The translations under genes and the position numbers were made by a program. Shown here one piece after another: positions 1 through 8,989 of a stretch of DNA of 64,000 bases. The stretch comes from Phytopythium helicoides (taxonomy: Eukaryota; Oomycota; Peronosporomycetes; Pythiales; Pythiaceae), in assembly GCA_024867545.1 (NCBI GenBank), contig JANFNE010000011.1, positions 1,364,001 through 1,428,000 of the forward strand. Direction: 5' to 3'. The notes below the pieces were generated by a model. It worked only from the letters and a program-made list of their open reading frames with translations. It was not told where the DNA came from and did no database searches. Within the stretch, counting starts at the first letter, position 1; the number at the start of each line of letters is the position of its first letter.

Positions 1-654
1 GTCCAAAAATGATCGACGAGCGTTTGGCGTAGGAGAGGACGCTACATTTGAGCGTACAGTACATAATTTGTAGGAACCAAATACTAAATCGACGATCCCG
101 CAGATTTGACTACCGAATGTGCAGTTCGACTGTCATCGCTTGTGTTGTGCCGTGAATGTAACGTTGGGCATTGGAGCCTGGGTGCAGATAACCAGTGTTG
201 TAACTATTGGTCGCGATCCACCAAGGTGTTCATAATCAGCTTTGCCTCCTTTCCATCAAGGACAACTTCTCGATTGCATCTACGAGATGTGGTTCGCATA
301 TCTTGAGAAGAAGCCCATACAGAGCGAGGAGAAGTACGCGAATAAAAGACCGGGCAGCCGATAGTTGACTCCTTGGTTTCAACCAAACCATTACAGTAAC
401 AGGAGTATATGTGGAGATTGCTCGATCGCAGTCAGGGGAGTGATGAAGCGGCAGAACGTGTGCACGCACGATGCTTCAAATGTAGAACGAGTACAAACAA
501 TACATTGCCGTCGAGCCCTATCTTTTTTGGTCGTGTTTCCTTTCTTTCTTGTGTTCTCTGGGGAAATTCGCACGCCCTCAGCTAAATTGAATCTACCTCA
601 ATGTCTCTGTTTCCGAAGCTCTCGGCAAATCCACAGAGTGGAATCCGATAAAGG
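1..654. other. left-edge stretch, no gene recognised
   Basis: Only short, mutually overlapping open frames are present and none resembles a protein family. The right part will hold the 3' untranslated region and terminator of the mevalonate kinase gene, which is read leftwards and stops at 655. A gene whose exons lie mostly left of the window cannot be excluded. Confidence 0.5.
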
Positions 655-1985
655 CTAGTCGATGCGGAAGCCTTGGCCGCCGATCGAGCTAGTAAAGCAC
701 TCAAACCCACAACTCTCAAGCTCTTTAACGAGGTCTGTGACTTCTCCATCGCTCAATTCGGCGGGCAACAGGGAAATTGTGCAGCCACCTCCCCCAGCAC
801 CCGTCAGCTTGGTAGCGCCACCGTGCTTTCCACAGATTTGGGCAACTACTTCGATTTGCGGGTGCCCGACACCAAGCAGGTTTAACAGGCGGTGGTTTTC
901 CTCGATTTGGCTCGCAAGCAGAGCCTGTGTGAGCTCTTCTCGCTCACCGGCTGCGATGAAGGCGTTCACAATACTCTCGATCGCGTCAAAGTGAGTTTGG
1001 GTGCTGGTCGAGTTGGCTTCGTATAGAGCACGAACCTTGGCTACCTGCACTTTGGTCGACCGCGGTACCCGCGTGTTGACGATGAGGAACCGAAAGTGGT
1101 TCAGATCGCAGCGGATCGTGCGAAACGATGGATCGGGGCGTCTCTGAAACATAAGCGCGCCTCCAAATGCGCTCACCGTATTGTCCGCCCCTGAAGGCGC
1201 ACCGTGAAGGATCACTTCGGCGGCGTATGCGTACTTGTTGATGGTCTCGATGTCCGGCGTGGCGGTGGATCTCGTGGGTGAAACGAGCTGCGCGAGCGCT
1301 CCAGAGAGCGCGACGCAGAACGCTGCTGAAGAACCTAGACCAGCGCCAATTGGCAGACTGTCTCGCGCAAACGAGATAGCTAGGCCCTCCTTGCTATCCG
1401 CACTGAACAAACACCACCACCTGTGAGTGTCGTCATGCTGCAAGAACTCAACCAAAATCACCAGACCTGAGAAATACTGACTGCCTGAGCACTGCACAGC
1501 ACAGGAACAACGCTGGACGCAATGCGCGCGCATCCTGCTCGTGCTCATCCTGCAGCAAGTTGTCGATACGCTGCAGGGCCTCAACACTTGGCTTGGGCAG
1601 GAAGAACCGCTCGTCCTGCAGTCCCTCGACCAGCTCCAGAAGCGACGAAAGCGCGAACGAGCGCTTCAACTCTTCATCTCCATGCGCAGATCGGATATCG
1701 CGGAAGCAGAACGCGACCGACGGCGCAGCCACGCGCTCCTGCGTTGGAGCAGTCAAGCAAAATGTCAACGATCTTCAAAGTCAGTTTTCTCGACTTGTGG
1801 AGCGAATTGAAAAGCCGTGAAGCGCCACGCACGATCTCCACGCGCAGCCGCAGGTCTGAGAGCGAGGCCGCGATCGTCGGACAGCCGTAGACCACCGCGT
1901 GCTCCCCGAACAGCAGCAGCTTGCCAGGCGCCGACGTGCGGACGACGGTCCTTGGGCTGTCGTCCCATGGTGGTGAGGCCACCAT
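655..1985 (-). CDS. MVK: mevalonate kinase (GHMP kinase family), 3 exons
   Basis: ATP-dependent phosphorylation of mevalonate to 5-phosphomevalonate, in the isoprenoid/sterol precursor pathway. Exons, read leftwards: 1985-1833, 1738-1482, 1420-655, giving 391 residues against about 396 in the human enzyme. Intron 1 opens GTGCGT and ends GCAG; intron 2 is 61 nt, opens GTCAGT and ends ACAG; both keep phase. Visible hallmarks: N-terminal SAPGKLLLFGEHAVVYG, the GHMP ATP loop PIGAGLGSSAA, the substrate segment HGAPSGADNTVS, and the C-terminal KLTGAGGGG loop. The ATG at 1985 lies 16 residues before SAPGK, as expected for the family. A 34-bp stretch across the intron 1/exon 2 junction recurs at 3904-3937. 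Confidence 0.93.
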
Positions 1986-2590
1986 AGCCACTACACGAAA
2001 AGTTGATAGTGCCACCCCCCTCATGGGAACACCTTGCTGAGTCGGTCGCGCCTGGAGAACCAGCGCTGAGAGCCCCGTAACGGTGTGCAACCTGGCGGGG
2101 TCGGTGGATGACAAGGAGCTCCATGAGATGGGTACGAATGCGTCAATGACAGGAATGCGGCTGTGACGGGGATACAGGGAGCGGCTCGGTGCCGGTCAAG
2201 GTCACGATGGAGAGTGGGCGCCAAGACGCGATGCATCTTCGCGTTTGCCGAGCGTGGTTCGCAACTACAACCCGCGGCATACCTCCATGGGAGTCATCGC
2301 GGCGTCAAGGTTCGCGTCTGCGTCTGGGTCCGTGCGGAACACCGGCACCAAGTGGGAATCACACGCGTTGATCTCCAACAGCAAATCATGGCTTCAACAA
2401 AACTCGTGGGTGTTGCGTTTTGTGCCTGAGGCACCTATCGAGTTGTCGGAAGTGGCGATGTTGGCGATCTCAATTGATGCGTCAGTACTGCCATCACACA
2501 GGACTCATCGATAACAAAAAGAATTATCCCAGCGTGACGCTTTCAAAGCATGCTCCTTATTTTTGGGTTCTGTGTTATCTCTCAGAGCTC
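1986..2590. other. intergenic, upstream of mevalonate kinase
   Basis: No protein family or RNA gene recognised. The left part should be the mevalonate kinase promoter; the right part borders a possible transposase remnant. Open frames here are short and overlap one another on both strands. Confidence 0.5.
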
Positions 2591-2830
2591 TCAGAGCATG
2601 CCGAGTCGACGAAGCTCCACTTGGTAGTCGTGCCACATGGAACGAGCGATTTCGTCTCGCAGCGCCTCGGCGTCTTCAAGACTTGGCCGCTCAACGTCTT
2701 CATTCTCGTCCAAGCTCTTTGAGCTGCTTGAGCTCTCACCTTCGTATTCAGTATCCGAAAAGTCCTGACCGTAGTCATTGTCAACCACAACACCACATGT
2801 GCTGCTCCGCTGATCACCATCTCTTGACAC
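2591..2830 (-). pseudogene. possible PIF/Harbinger-type transposase C-terminal remnant
   Basis: An open frame of about 79 codons with a serine/acid-rich stretch followed by ALRDEIARSMWHDYQ near its end. That pattern (Arg-Asp-x-Ile-Ala, Met-Trp, Asp-Tyr) resembles the tail of HARBI1/PIF DDE transposases. It has no ATG and no catalytic core nearby. It lies just downstream of a Myb/SANT-like gene on the same strand, and PIF/Harbinger elements often pair those two proteins. The similarity is recalled by eye and short, so it could also be a chance frame or the last exon of an unrecognised gene. Confidence 0.3.
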
Positions 2831-2942
2831 TCTTCATATGCAAAAGCTTCACGCTCGACGTCACTTCGAACGATGGTCGCCATCCTATTATCCATGCTGC
2901 TAATCACAGTCGCTCGACTAGAGTCAGCGGTAAAAATTGTCA

Positions 2943-3722
2943 TCATTCGCTGTTGGTGTTTCGCGTGTTGTTGAGCAACATGTCGAGGTAAGCGTTGGCC
3001 TTTTCTGCGACTGTAATCATCAGTCTATCGAATCTTGCGCTGTCCTCCTCAGCATGCCGCTGAAGGAGCGTCGCACTCTCGGCTTGATTGCTCGGCATCG
3101 CAATAGCGCTCGAAGTAGCTCCCAGTGTTGGGCCGGAGGTCGTCTCACCTCTGCTACCATCTTCATCCAGCCACGCCTGGATGTCACCTCCATCAGCTCC
3201 AGTGACGTGGCAGTTGCCGGTGATCTCTGCACACCGTTGGTAGTGAGGGAAGCCCCGGTTGCGAAAATACTCGTAGATCTTGACTTCCTTCTGCGACTTT
3301 CCGTCAGTGAATGCCTTCCACTCCGCATCGTCTAGAACGACCTTGTTGGTGCCTTCATCAAACCTGCAACCGCTGGCTCGTATTACAGCAAGAAGCTTCT
3401 TGTAAAGCCGCATCAGCACATGGAATTTGTTGCGGCACTGGGTAGCTGGCAGCATGCAAGGTCCACAACGCATTGGCACTCACAGGAGCTCACAACTCGA
3501 CACAGGAAGCAACAACGTACGGGTCAGCCGGGTGCCGACTTGTCGAGATGTATGGCGGCTGATCTCCACCCAATTGTGTCGCGCACTCGCGTTGTTGGCA
3601 CGCGCACGCTTGGCATCCTCAGCGGTCTTGTCCAGCATCACCCCCTCCCAGTGCATTTGCCAGCGTAGACGACTGGCGTCGCCGTCGCCGTCGCCGCGGA
3701 CACCAGCTGCTGCTGGTACCAT
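2943..3722 (-). CDS. Myb/SANT-like DNA-binding protein, 2 exons
   Basis: Exons 3722-3521 and 3445-2943 give 234 residues. The intron opens GTACGT and ends CCAG, and joins the frame as LTPTQCRNKFHVLMRLYKKL, the typical third-helix region of the Myb/SANT-like (Myb_DNA-bind_3) domain. Earlier aromatic anchors are the Trp in RLRW and in HNWVEIS, so the domain covers about residues 17-95. After it come the acidic segment DEGTNKVVLDDAEW, common in plant and oomycete members, and a helical C-terminus. Start: the first ATG upstream of the domain is at 3722. Such proteins are ordinary transcription regulators or the partner protein of PIF/Harbinger transposons; the neighbouring scrap favours a transposon origin, but this frame is intact. 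Confidence 0.7.
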
Positions 3723-4244
3723 AATGTGCGTGGCTTGCGTCGTCGCCAATAGCGCAATGGCCAAGAAAGCTCAGGAGACAAAACCGAAGCTTCAACTGCC
3801 ACTTCGGGGACAGGCGTTAGACAGCTCCCCAAGGCAGACATCGATGGGTCGGCAGGCGAGGGAGCGCCAGAGCGCGAGCTCCAGGTTTTATCATCCGAAT
3901 CCCACCGACGTCGCAGCCACGCGCTCCTGCGTTGGAGGATGCTTTGAAAGCTCCGCCATGTCAACTACAATGATCATCAGCTTATGTTCGTGGCCCGTGA
4001 TATGTTAGCTGGAGAAGTTACGGGTTCGTTCAAAGTTCCGCCAGCATATTCCGAGCGATGAAGAGTGGAATGCTCAGGTTGGCCAGATTCGCCGGTTGCG
4101 AGCCAGCGCTCTATGAGGTCACCAACTCACAAGCGCTGTCGCACCTTTGCATCTTTGCCGCACCGACCAATGCCGACAAAACCGAATAACTTAGCTCAGA
4201 CAAGTATGTATTTGGCAAATTCACGTCTAGTTGAAATGAGTGCA
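3723..4244. other. intergenic with a mevalonate-kinase-like scrap
   Basis: Upstream flank of the Myb-like gene and downstream flank of the DnaJ gene. The only recognised item is the 34-bp copy of the mevalonate kinase splice junction at 3904-3937. No other family is visible in any frame. Confidence 0.5.
3904..3937 (-). repeat. copy of mevalonate kinase intron 1/exon 2 junction
   Basis: These 34 bases match 1716-1749 at 33 positions, with 26 contiguous identities (3912-3937 against 1724-1749). In the parent gene the segment spans the intron 1 acceptor and the first codons of exon 2. Read on the minus strand the copy would encode PTQERVAATSVGFG then a stop, against PTQERVAAPSVAF in the enzyme. 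Weaker similarity may extend a few bases further on both sides. It looks like a decayed fragment of a local duplication; it is not a functional gene. Confidence 0.75.
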
Positions 4245-5396
4245 TCAAGCCGTCTGCGCCGCTGGCACGCTCGTGGGCTCTGCAAAGCCCTTGGCCTCGC
4301 TCGCCGTTGAGCCCGCAGTGCTTTCATGCTCAATACTCGAGCGGTTGGAGCTCAGTGACGCGCGCTGCCGCTCCTTCTCGAGCTTATTGGCGGCCTTGAC
4401 CTCTGCCACGCCACTTGCAACGTTGCTGGCCGCACCAGCAAAGCCGCCGACCAGGTACCCGCCCGCTGCCACGCCACTTGCGAGCAGCACGCCCCCGCCG
4501 GTCACAATACCCTGTAGGATGCCAAACCAGGACTCCCCAATCAGTATGGCAGAAGCACGAGCAACCAAAACGCAGTCCACCAGCCTACCGCGACGGGAGC
4601 GGCAACCGCGCCGACCGTGGCCTTCTTGAGCCCACTCATGAACGTCGGTCCGGGCTTTTCAGCGGGCATCTCCTCGACTGTCGAAGTGGACGTCTCGTTG
4701 CCGCTGCTCTCGCTCGAGGCCTTGCTGCCACTGCGCTTTCGCGCCGCCTGCACGCCTGCCTCGCCCATCTCCTTGACGCCGAGCGCCACGTTGGCGACCA
4801 TGGCACCCGTGCCGGCCACGACAGCCGCGGTGCCCATAATGACACCGCCGAGCACGGTCTTCCCGCCGTACAGCAGCCCCTTCATGGGAGCGTAGACGAC
4901 GCCGCCGGCCGCGCGCTTGATGCCCTTGGAGCGCTCCGGCGCGTCGGGGTCCATCTCCTCTCCGAAGCGGAAGAAGTCCTTGAAGATCTTCATGGCGCGC
5001 TCCTTGGTCATGGGCTCGGCGCCGTCCTCGAGCCCGGCCTTGCCGAACAGGTCGTCTGTGACATGGGGACACGCCACGCCGTCAGCTCCTCTCGCGCCTG
5101 CACGCAGCGCCCTCGCGACGCACACTTCTGGCGCGTCTCGCTGTTGGAGAGCACATTGTAGGCCTCGCCCACGATCTTGAAGTTCTCCTCGGCCTCGAGC
5201 GTGTTGCCCGGGTTCTTGTCCGGGTGGTACTTGATCGCCAGCTTCCGGTAGCTGCGCGGCACGACAACTCAGCGCGCGGACCTCGCGACGCTCCGCAGCA
5301 GCACAGCGACACGCACGCAGACTTGATCTCCTGCTCCGTGGCCGAGCGCGCCACGCCCAGGTTCGCGTAGTAGTCGTCCGAGCGCAGGTCCGCCAT
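4245..5396 (-). CDS. DnaJ/Hsp40 J-domain protein with Gly-rich hydrophobic C-terminus, 4 exons
   Basis: Exons 5396-5317, 5251-5124, 5055-4589, 4511-4245; 313 residues. The first two introns open GTGCGT and the third opens GTAGGC with a TACTGAT branch site; all keep phase. The J domain is at about residues 6-75, with the HPD motif in KYHPDKNPG and the closing RQKYDDLFG. This motif stimulates Hsp70 ATPase. After a linker containing [13 protein letters not shown] come a long Gly/Ala-rich hydrophobic stretch (about residues 120-165), a Ser-rich spacer, and a second Gly-rich hydrophobic stretch formed across the last intron. These could insert into or lie on membranes; that is inference. It has no zinc-finger or substrate domain of class A/B DnaJ, so it is class C. 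Start: the first ATG, directly before the J domain. Confidence 0.85.
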
Positions 5397-5870
5397 GGCC
5401 GCGGGCGGTAGGCAAGTGCGCTGCCCTCGCGCTTGCCTTGCTTTTTCCTTCTCTCCCCGCCCCGCCCTGATTTTTTCGCGACATTTGATCGCTATACTAG
5501 TGGAGAAAACAATTCCAGAGTATTTTGTACTGATATAGAGGCGAATATCGAGAGCGGAAAATCCACCGCCGGATTTTCCGCCAATTGAGGGTCTCCACTT
5601 CAGCGCCTATTGGCCAATCAGAGAACAAAGTTCTCGAGGAAGCTGAATCGTTACTCACCGCCAGTCGAGCGACACCAACATAGTTGACTGCACGCTGACG
5701 CGAGTAATCAGCAGCGATCGACCATGACGTCGAACGCACTCGTCAGCAAATGTGAAGAAACACCATGGGAGGTATTTTCTAAGGACCCGAAATAGCGGGC
5801 GTGGAAACCGTCAGTGGTGCTGCCAAGTGGCCATGGCTGTGCACATCAATTAGGGCTCGTGATTTTCGAA
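5397..5870. promoter_or_regulatory. divergent promoter between DnaJ and folate-receptor-like genes
   Basis: 474 bp separate the two divergent start codons. It contains the 10-bp palindrome ATTGGCCAAT at 5609-5618, an overlapping forward and reverse CCAAT box, and a perfect 11-bp inverted repeat at 5554-5581. No open frame resembles a protein. CCAAT boxes recur in other gaps of this window, so an NF-Y-type activator is plausible. Confidence 0.45.
5554..5581. repeat. perfect 11-bp inverted repeat
   Basis: Arms GCGGAAAATCC (5554-5564) and its exact reverse complement (5571-5581) flank the 6-base loop ACCGCC. It could be a hairpin in the untranslated leader, a dimeric factor site, or the joined ends of a small transposable element; the sequence does not decide. 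Confidence 0.7.
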
Positions 5871-6830
5871 ATGGGTTTTTTGCAAGCTCTCGGCCCTGTG
5901 GCAGTGGTGCTGCTATGCATGCTGCTCGCTCCGGTTCGGACTGCGAATGGTGAAGGCTCCTGCTTAAACCTGCAGGCTCCTCCACGCAAGGTCCGAGGTC
6001 ATCTCAGTGATATTTGAGCTACCTCATTGTTCTCAACTTCTTGATTTGTGTTGTTGGTCTGCCATCAGAGCGCACAGCCACTGGTCTTCTGCAACTGGTA
6101 CAAGTCCAGGAGCTGCTGTCTACCAGCGCACGACGCTGACGCCCAGGGAAAGTTCCTGGCGCTCATCGATGCCGGCGACGCTTGTGCCAAGTTCCAGAAT
6201 CCAGCCAAGCGATTTTTGTCGGTCGCGTTTTGCCTTTCGTGCGATCCGCGGCAGCCCGACTTCTTGTCGGCACCCGCCAACGACAGGTTCTTCAACTCGA
6301 GCCAGAGCACGATCAAGATTTGTGCCAGTGTTGCGCAGCGTATGCGGCCGGAGCTCTTTGGCGATTGCGGACTCACAGTGCCGGATGATCGGGAAAACGT
6401 ATGCTCGCCCAACTCGCCTGTTGTGCCAGAAGTAACGTGGCCCGACTGCGACGATGGAAATTATGTGTGCCAGGACAGCTCCTCAAAGGACTGGTACTGC
6501 TCGGACGAATCATGCGGGACGAACAACACGCCCAATGGGTTCATGGACTCGCCCTGCAACAAAACGGAGCACACTTGTGGCGGAGTACTCATGTTCCTCA
6601 ACGATAATCGAGCGGCAAAACCTCCGGCGTTCGAGGACTACGCCGTCGAGATTGTCGATCAAGAGCAATGTTTGAAAGACGCAGGAGACGACGCAAATAG
6701 CAGCGCGAGATGTTCGTGCTTATCGAATCCCTCGTCTGCCGTCACTTGGTCTCGCGACGCGTGGTGGATACAGTCGCTGGTGCTGCTCGCCATCGTATTT
6801 ATTCAAGCAGCAAGCATAGAAGGACCTTGA
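5871..6830 (+). CDS. folate-receptor-like Cys-rich secreted/GPI-type protein, 2 exons
   Basis: Exons 5871-5990 and 6069-6830; 293 residues. The ATG at 5871 opens a clear signal peptide (MGFLQALGPVAVVLLCMLLA, cleavage near residue 24); an earlier in-frame ATG at 5814 would bury it. The intron is 78 nt, GTCCGA to TCAG. The start of the mature protein carries FCNWYKSRSCCLPAHDAD, the aromatic-Cys signature of the folate receptor/riboflavin-binding family, followed by many paired cysteines (about 24). The protein ends in a hydrophobic segment after a small-residue region, as expected for a GPI anchor. It should be extracellular and disulphide-bonded; binding of folate or any vitamin is not shown. 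Confidence 0.75.
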
Positions 6831-6916
6831 AAACCATGCAACGATGTACCATACAGAAAACCATTGTGCGAATGTAAAAGCAAGCGATAATGCAGCAAAA
6901 TGATTGTTAGTATCCT

Positions 6917-8543
6917 TTATGGCCGCAAGACGCCTCCGGCAGCCGCGCGCTCCTTCTCGCTCTCCGTGCGCACTTCCATCGACTCGAACCCCTCCGTCTC
7001 ATCCTTCTTGTACGTCGCCGGCTTGGTCCCGTACTTGATAAAGTAGGTGCCTTCGATCAGCGCAACGAATTCGGGCCAGAGCTTGAGGTGGCCCAGCATA
7101 ATCTTGGCTGCGGCGGTGAGCGGAACCGACAGCATCATGCCAACGACGCCCCAGAGCAAACCCCACGCAGAGAGCGACAGAATCACGACTACGGGAGCGA
7201 TTTCGAGCTTCTTGCCGAAAACCTTGGGCTCAATGAAATTGCCAACGAAGCCGTGAAAGCACATTGGCAACACAATGGCCAGGAACTTCTCCATCGGGTT
7301 CATGAGCGACGCTGGCGTAATGGCAATGATGCATATGGGCAGCACAGACGCGATCATAGCACCGACGTTCGGTATCCAGTTGAGGATGAACGTGAGGATG
7401 CCCCAGACAATCGCGAGCCCGACGTTCAGCGAGACGTACACAATTGTAACCAACAGTGCAACGAAGAGCGACAGGAAGCACTTGAGTGTCACGAACCGCT
7501 GAATGTCGTGGTCGATCTTGGACCAGACACCGCCGGCGTCGCTCGCGCGCGTGCGTGTGCACAGGAAGTACGTCAGGTAAATGACTGTGACGAACATGAC
7601 CGAGAATAGGTCCATCGTCTCCGTGATGACGACGCGTGCAAGCTTGTCGATGTTGTCATGCAGCGTCGTGGTGATGTTCATGGGCAGTCCGATCTGGCTC
7701 AGCAGCCTCTCGACGCCCTCCACAAGGTGGTTGTAGCCCGACTGGTAGGCGTTCACGTCCAGTCCGTGCACCGACAGCACAGTGATGTATCCGAGAAGCC
7801 CAAAGAAGACGGACACCACGCTGACCGCGCACAACGACGCGAACGCGCGCGAGCAGCCGCGCGACTTGCGGCGCGCATGGCGTCCCCTCGACGTGCAGAT
7901 GCACAGGAAGTACCGCGGCGACACGTCGATGACCTCTACCAGCGGGTCGACGAGGTACCTGCACGAATCAAGACCCCAGCGTCAGTCGAGCGTGATTGCA
8001 GACGCCTTTCAACATACGAGGTTCGCACATGAGGAAAATGGCGAGGAAGAAGGGTACGAGCACGGTCTGGAACCACGAGAGCAAGTAGCACGTGGCCGCG
8101 ACGCTAGCAGTGGTCGTCCACACCGCGTTAGTCCGCTGTCCACGCCTCCCCAACGCCAAGCAGGGAGCTTACCCCGTGGCGAGCAGCGCTCCCTTGACCT
8201 CGAACGCGAGTCGGCGCACTGGCCGCTCGAGCGCCGCGACGACGTCGTGCGCCACCGAGTGGTAGAAGGAGTCGCCCCCGCCCGACGAGAAGCCGCCGCC
8301 GACGCGGTGCACGTCGCTGGCGGCCGCGCTGTTGTTGACAAAGTAGCCGTCCGAGAACTCCGAGTCGACCGTCGCGGAGCTGCCGCTCGGCGAGTCCAGC
8401 TGCACGTGGGCGAGCGACCCGACGGCCGAGGGCGACGAGCCCGACGCGCTGCGCCGGAGCGGGCCCGGCGGCCCCGCCACGTGCGGGGAGTCCATCTCCA
8501 GCGACGAGTACGCCACGTCCTTCTTGCCCAGCGACAGCTTCAT
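6917..8543 (-). CDS. AI-2E/PerM-type multispanning membrane protein, 3 exons
   Basis: Exons 8543-8173, 8103-8029, 7958-6917; 495 residues. Introns open GTAAGC (with an ACTAAC branch site) and GTGCGA, and phases agree. The first 120 residues are polar and Ser-rich. Hydrophobic segments follow: one pair around residues 130-155, another after the Arg-rich GRHARRKSRG, then a run of five or six including LNVGLAIVWGILTFILNWIP and the closing WGLLWGVVGMMLSVPLTA. The order, and the short loop NWIPNVGAMIAS, match the AI-2E transporter family (old UPF0118/PerM). Bacterial members export small molecules or ions; the substrate of eukaryotic members is unknown. Start: the ATG at 8543; the slightly earlier codon in frame is TTG. 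Confidence 0.85.
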
Positions 8544-8989
8544 GGCCAAGTGGCGCGGTCTCCGGAAATAGGTAGGGCACTGGAATTAGGTCGAGACTCG
8601 AGGTGATTACAAAGGAAAAGAGACGGCCGTGCCTGCACTTGGTGAACAACGGCGCTGTATTCGAAGTGTACTGTAATGTGATATTGTGTTCCTTCGATTT
8701 GTATGTGTTGTTCAATCGACTTTTGAACGGTGCGTCCCACAGCAATAGGAAGGTCAAGCAGCGTTTCCGCTACAGTTCCCGCGACAGGGGGTAGCCTTTG
8801 CCCGTAAATGGTTTGTAGTGATCGCTGACTCCTTCTAATTCCTGCGCAGCAGAGTGCAGCGATACCTACTATTCAAAGTGACGGTGACAATGAGACAGGC
8901 AATCAGACGACCATTGTTTCATTCGGAGATCAAAGATAACATTGGGCCATGTAACTACGAGGGGCGATCCACCAAATCCACTTACGATA
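8544..8989. other. intergenic between membrane-protein start and Helitron relic
   Basis: Should hold the promoter of the AI-2E-type gene. The right part may be untranslated tail of the Helitron, whose end I could not place: no convincing terminal hairpin followed by CTRR was found by eye. Confidence 0.4.
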
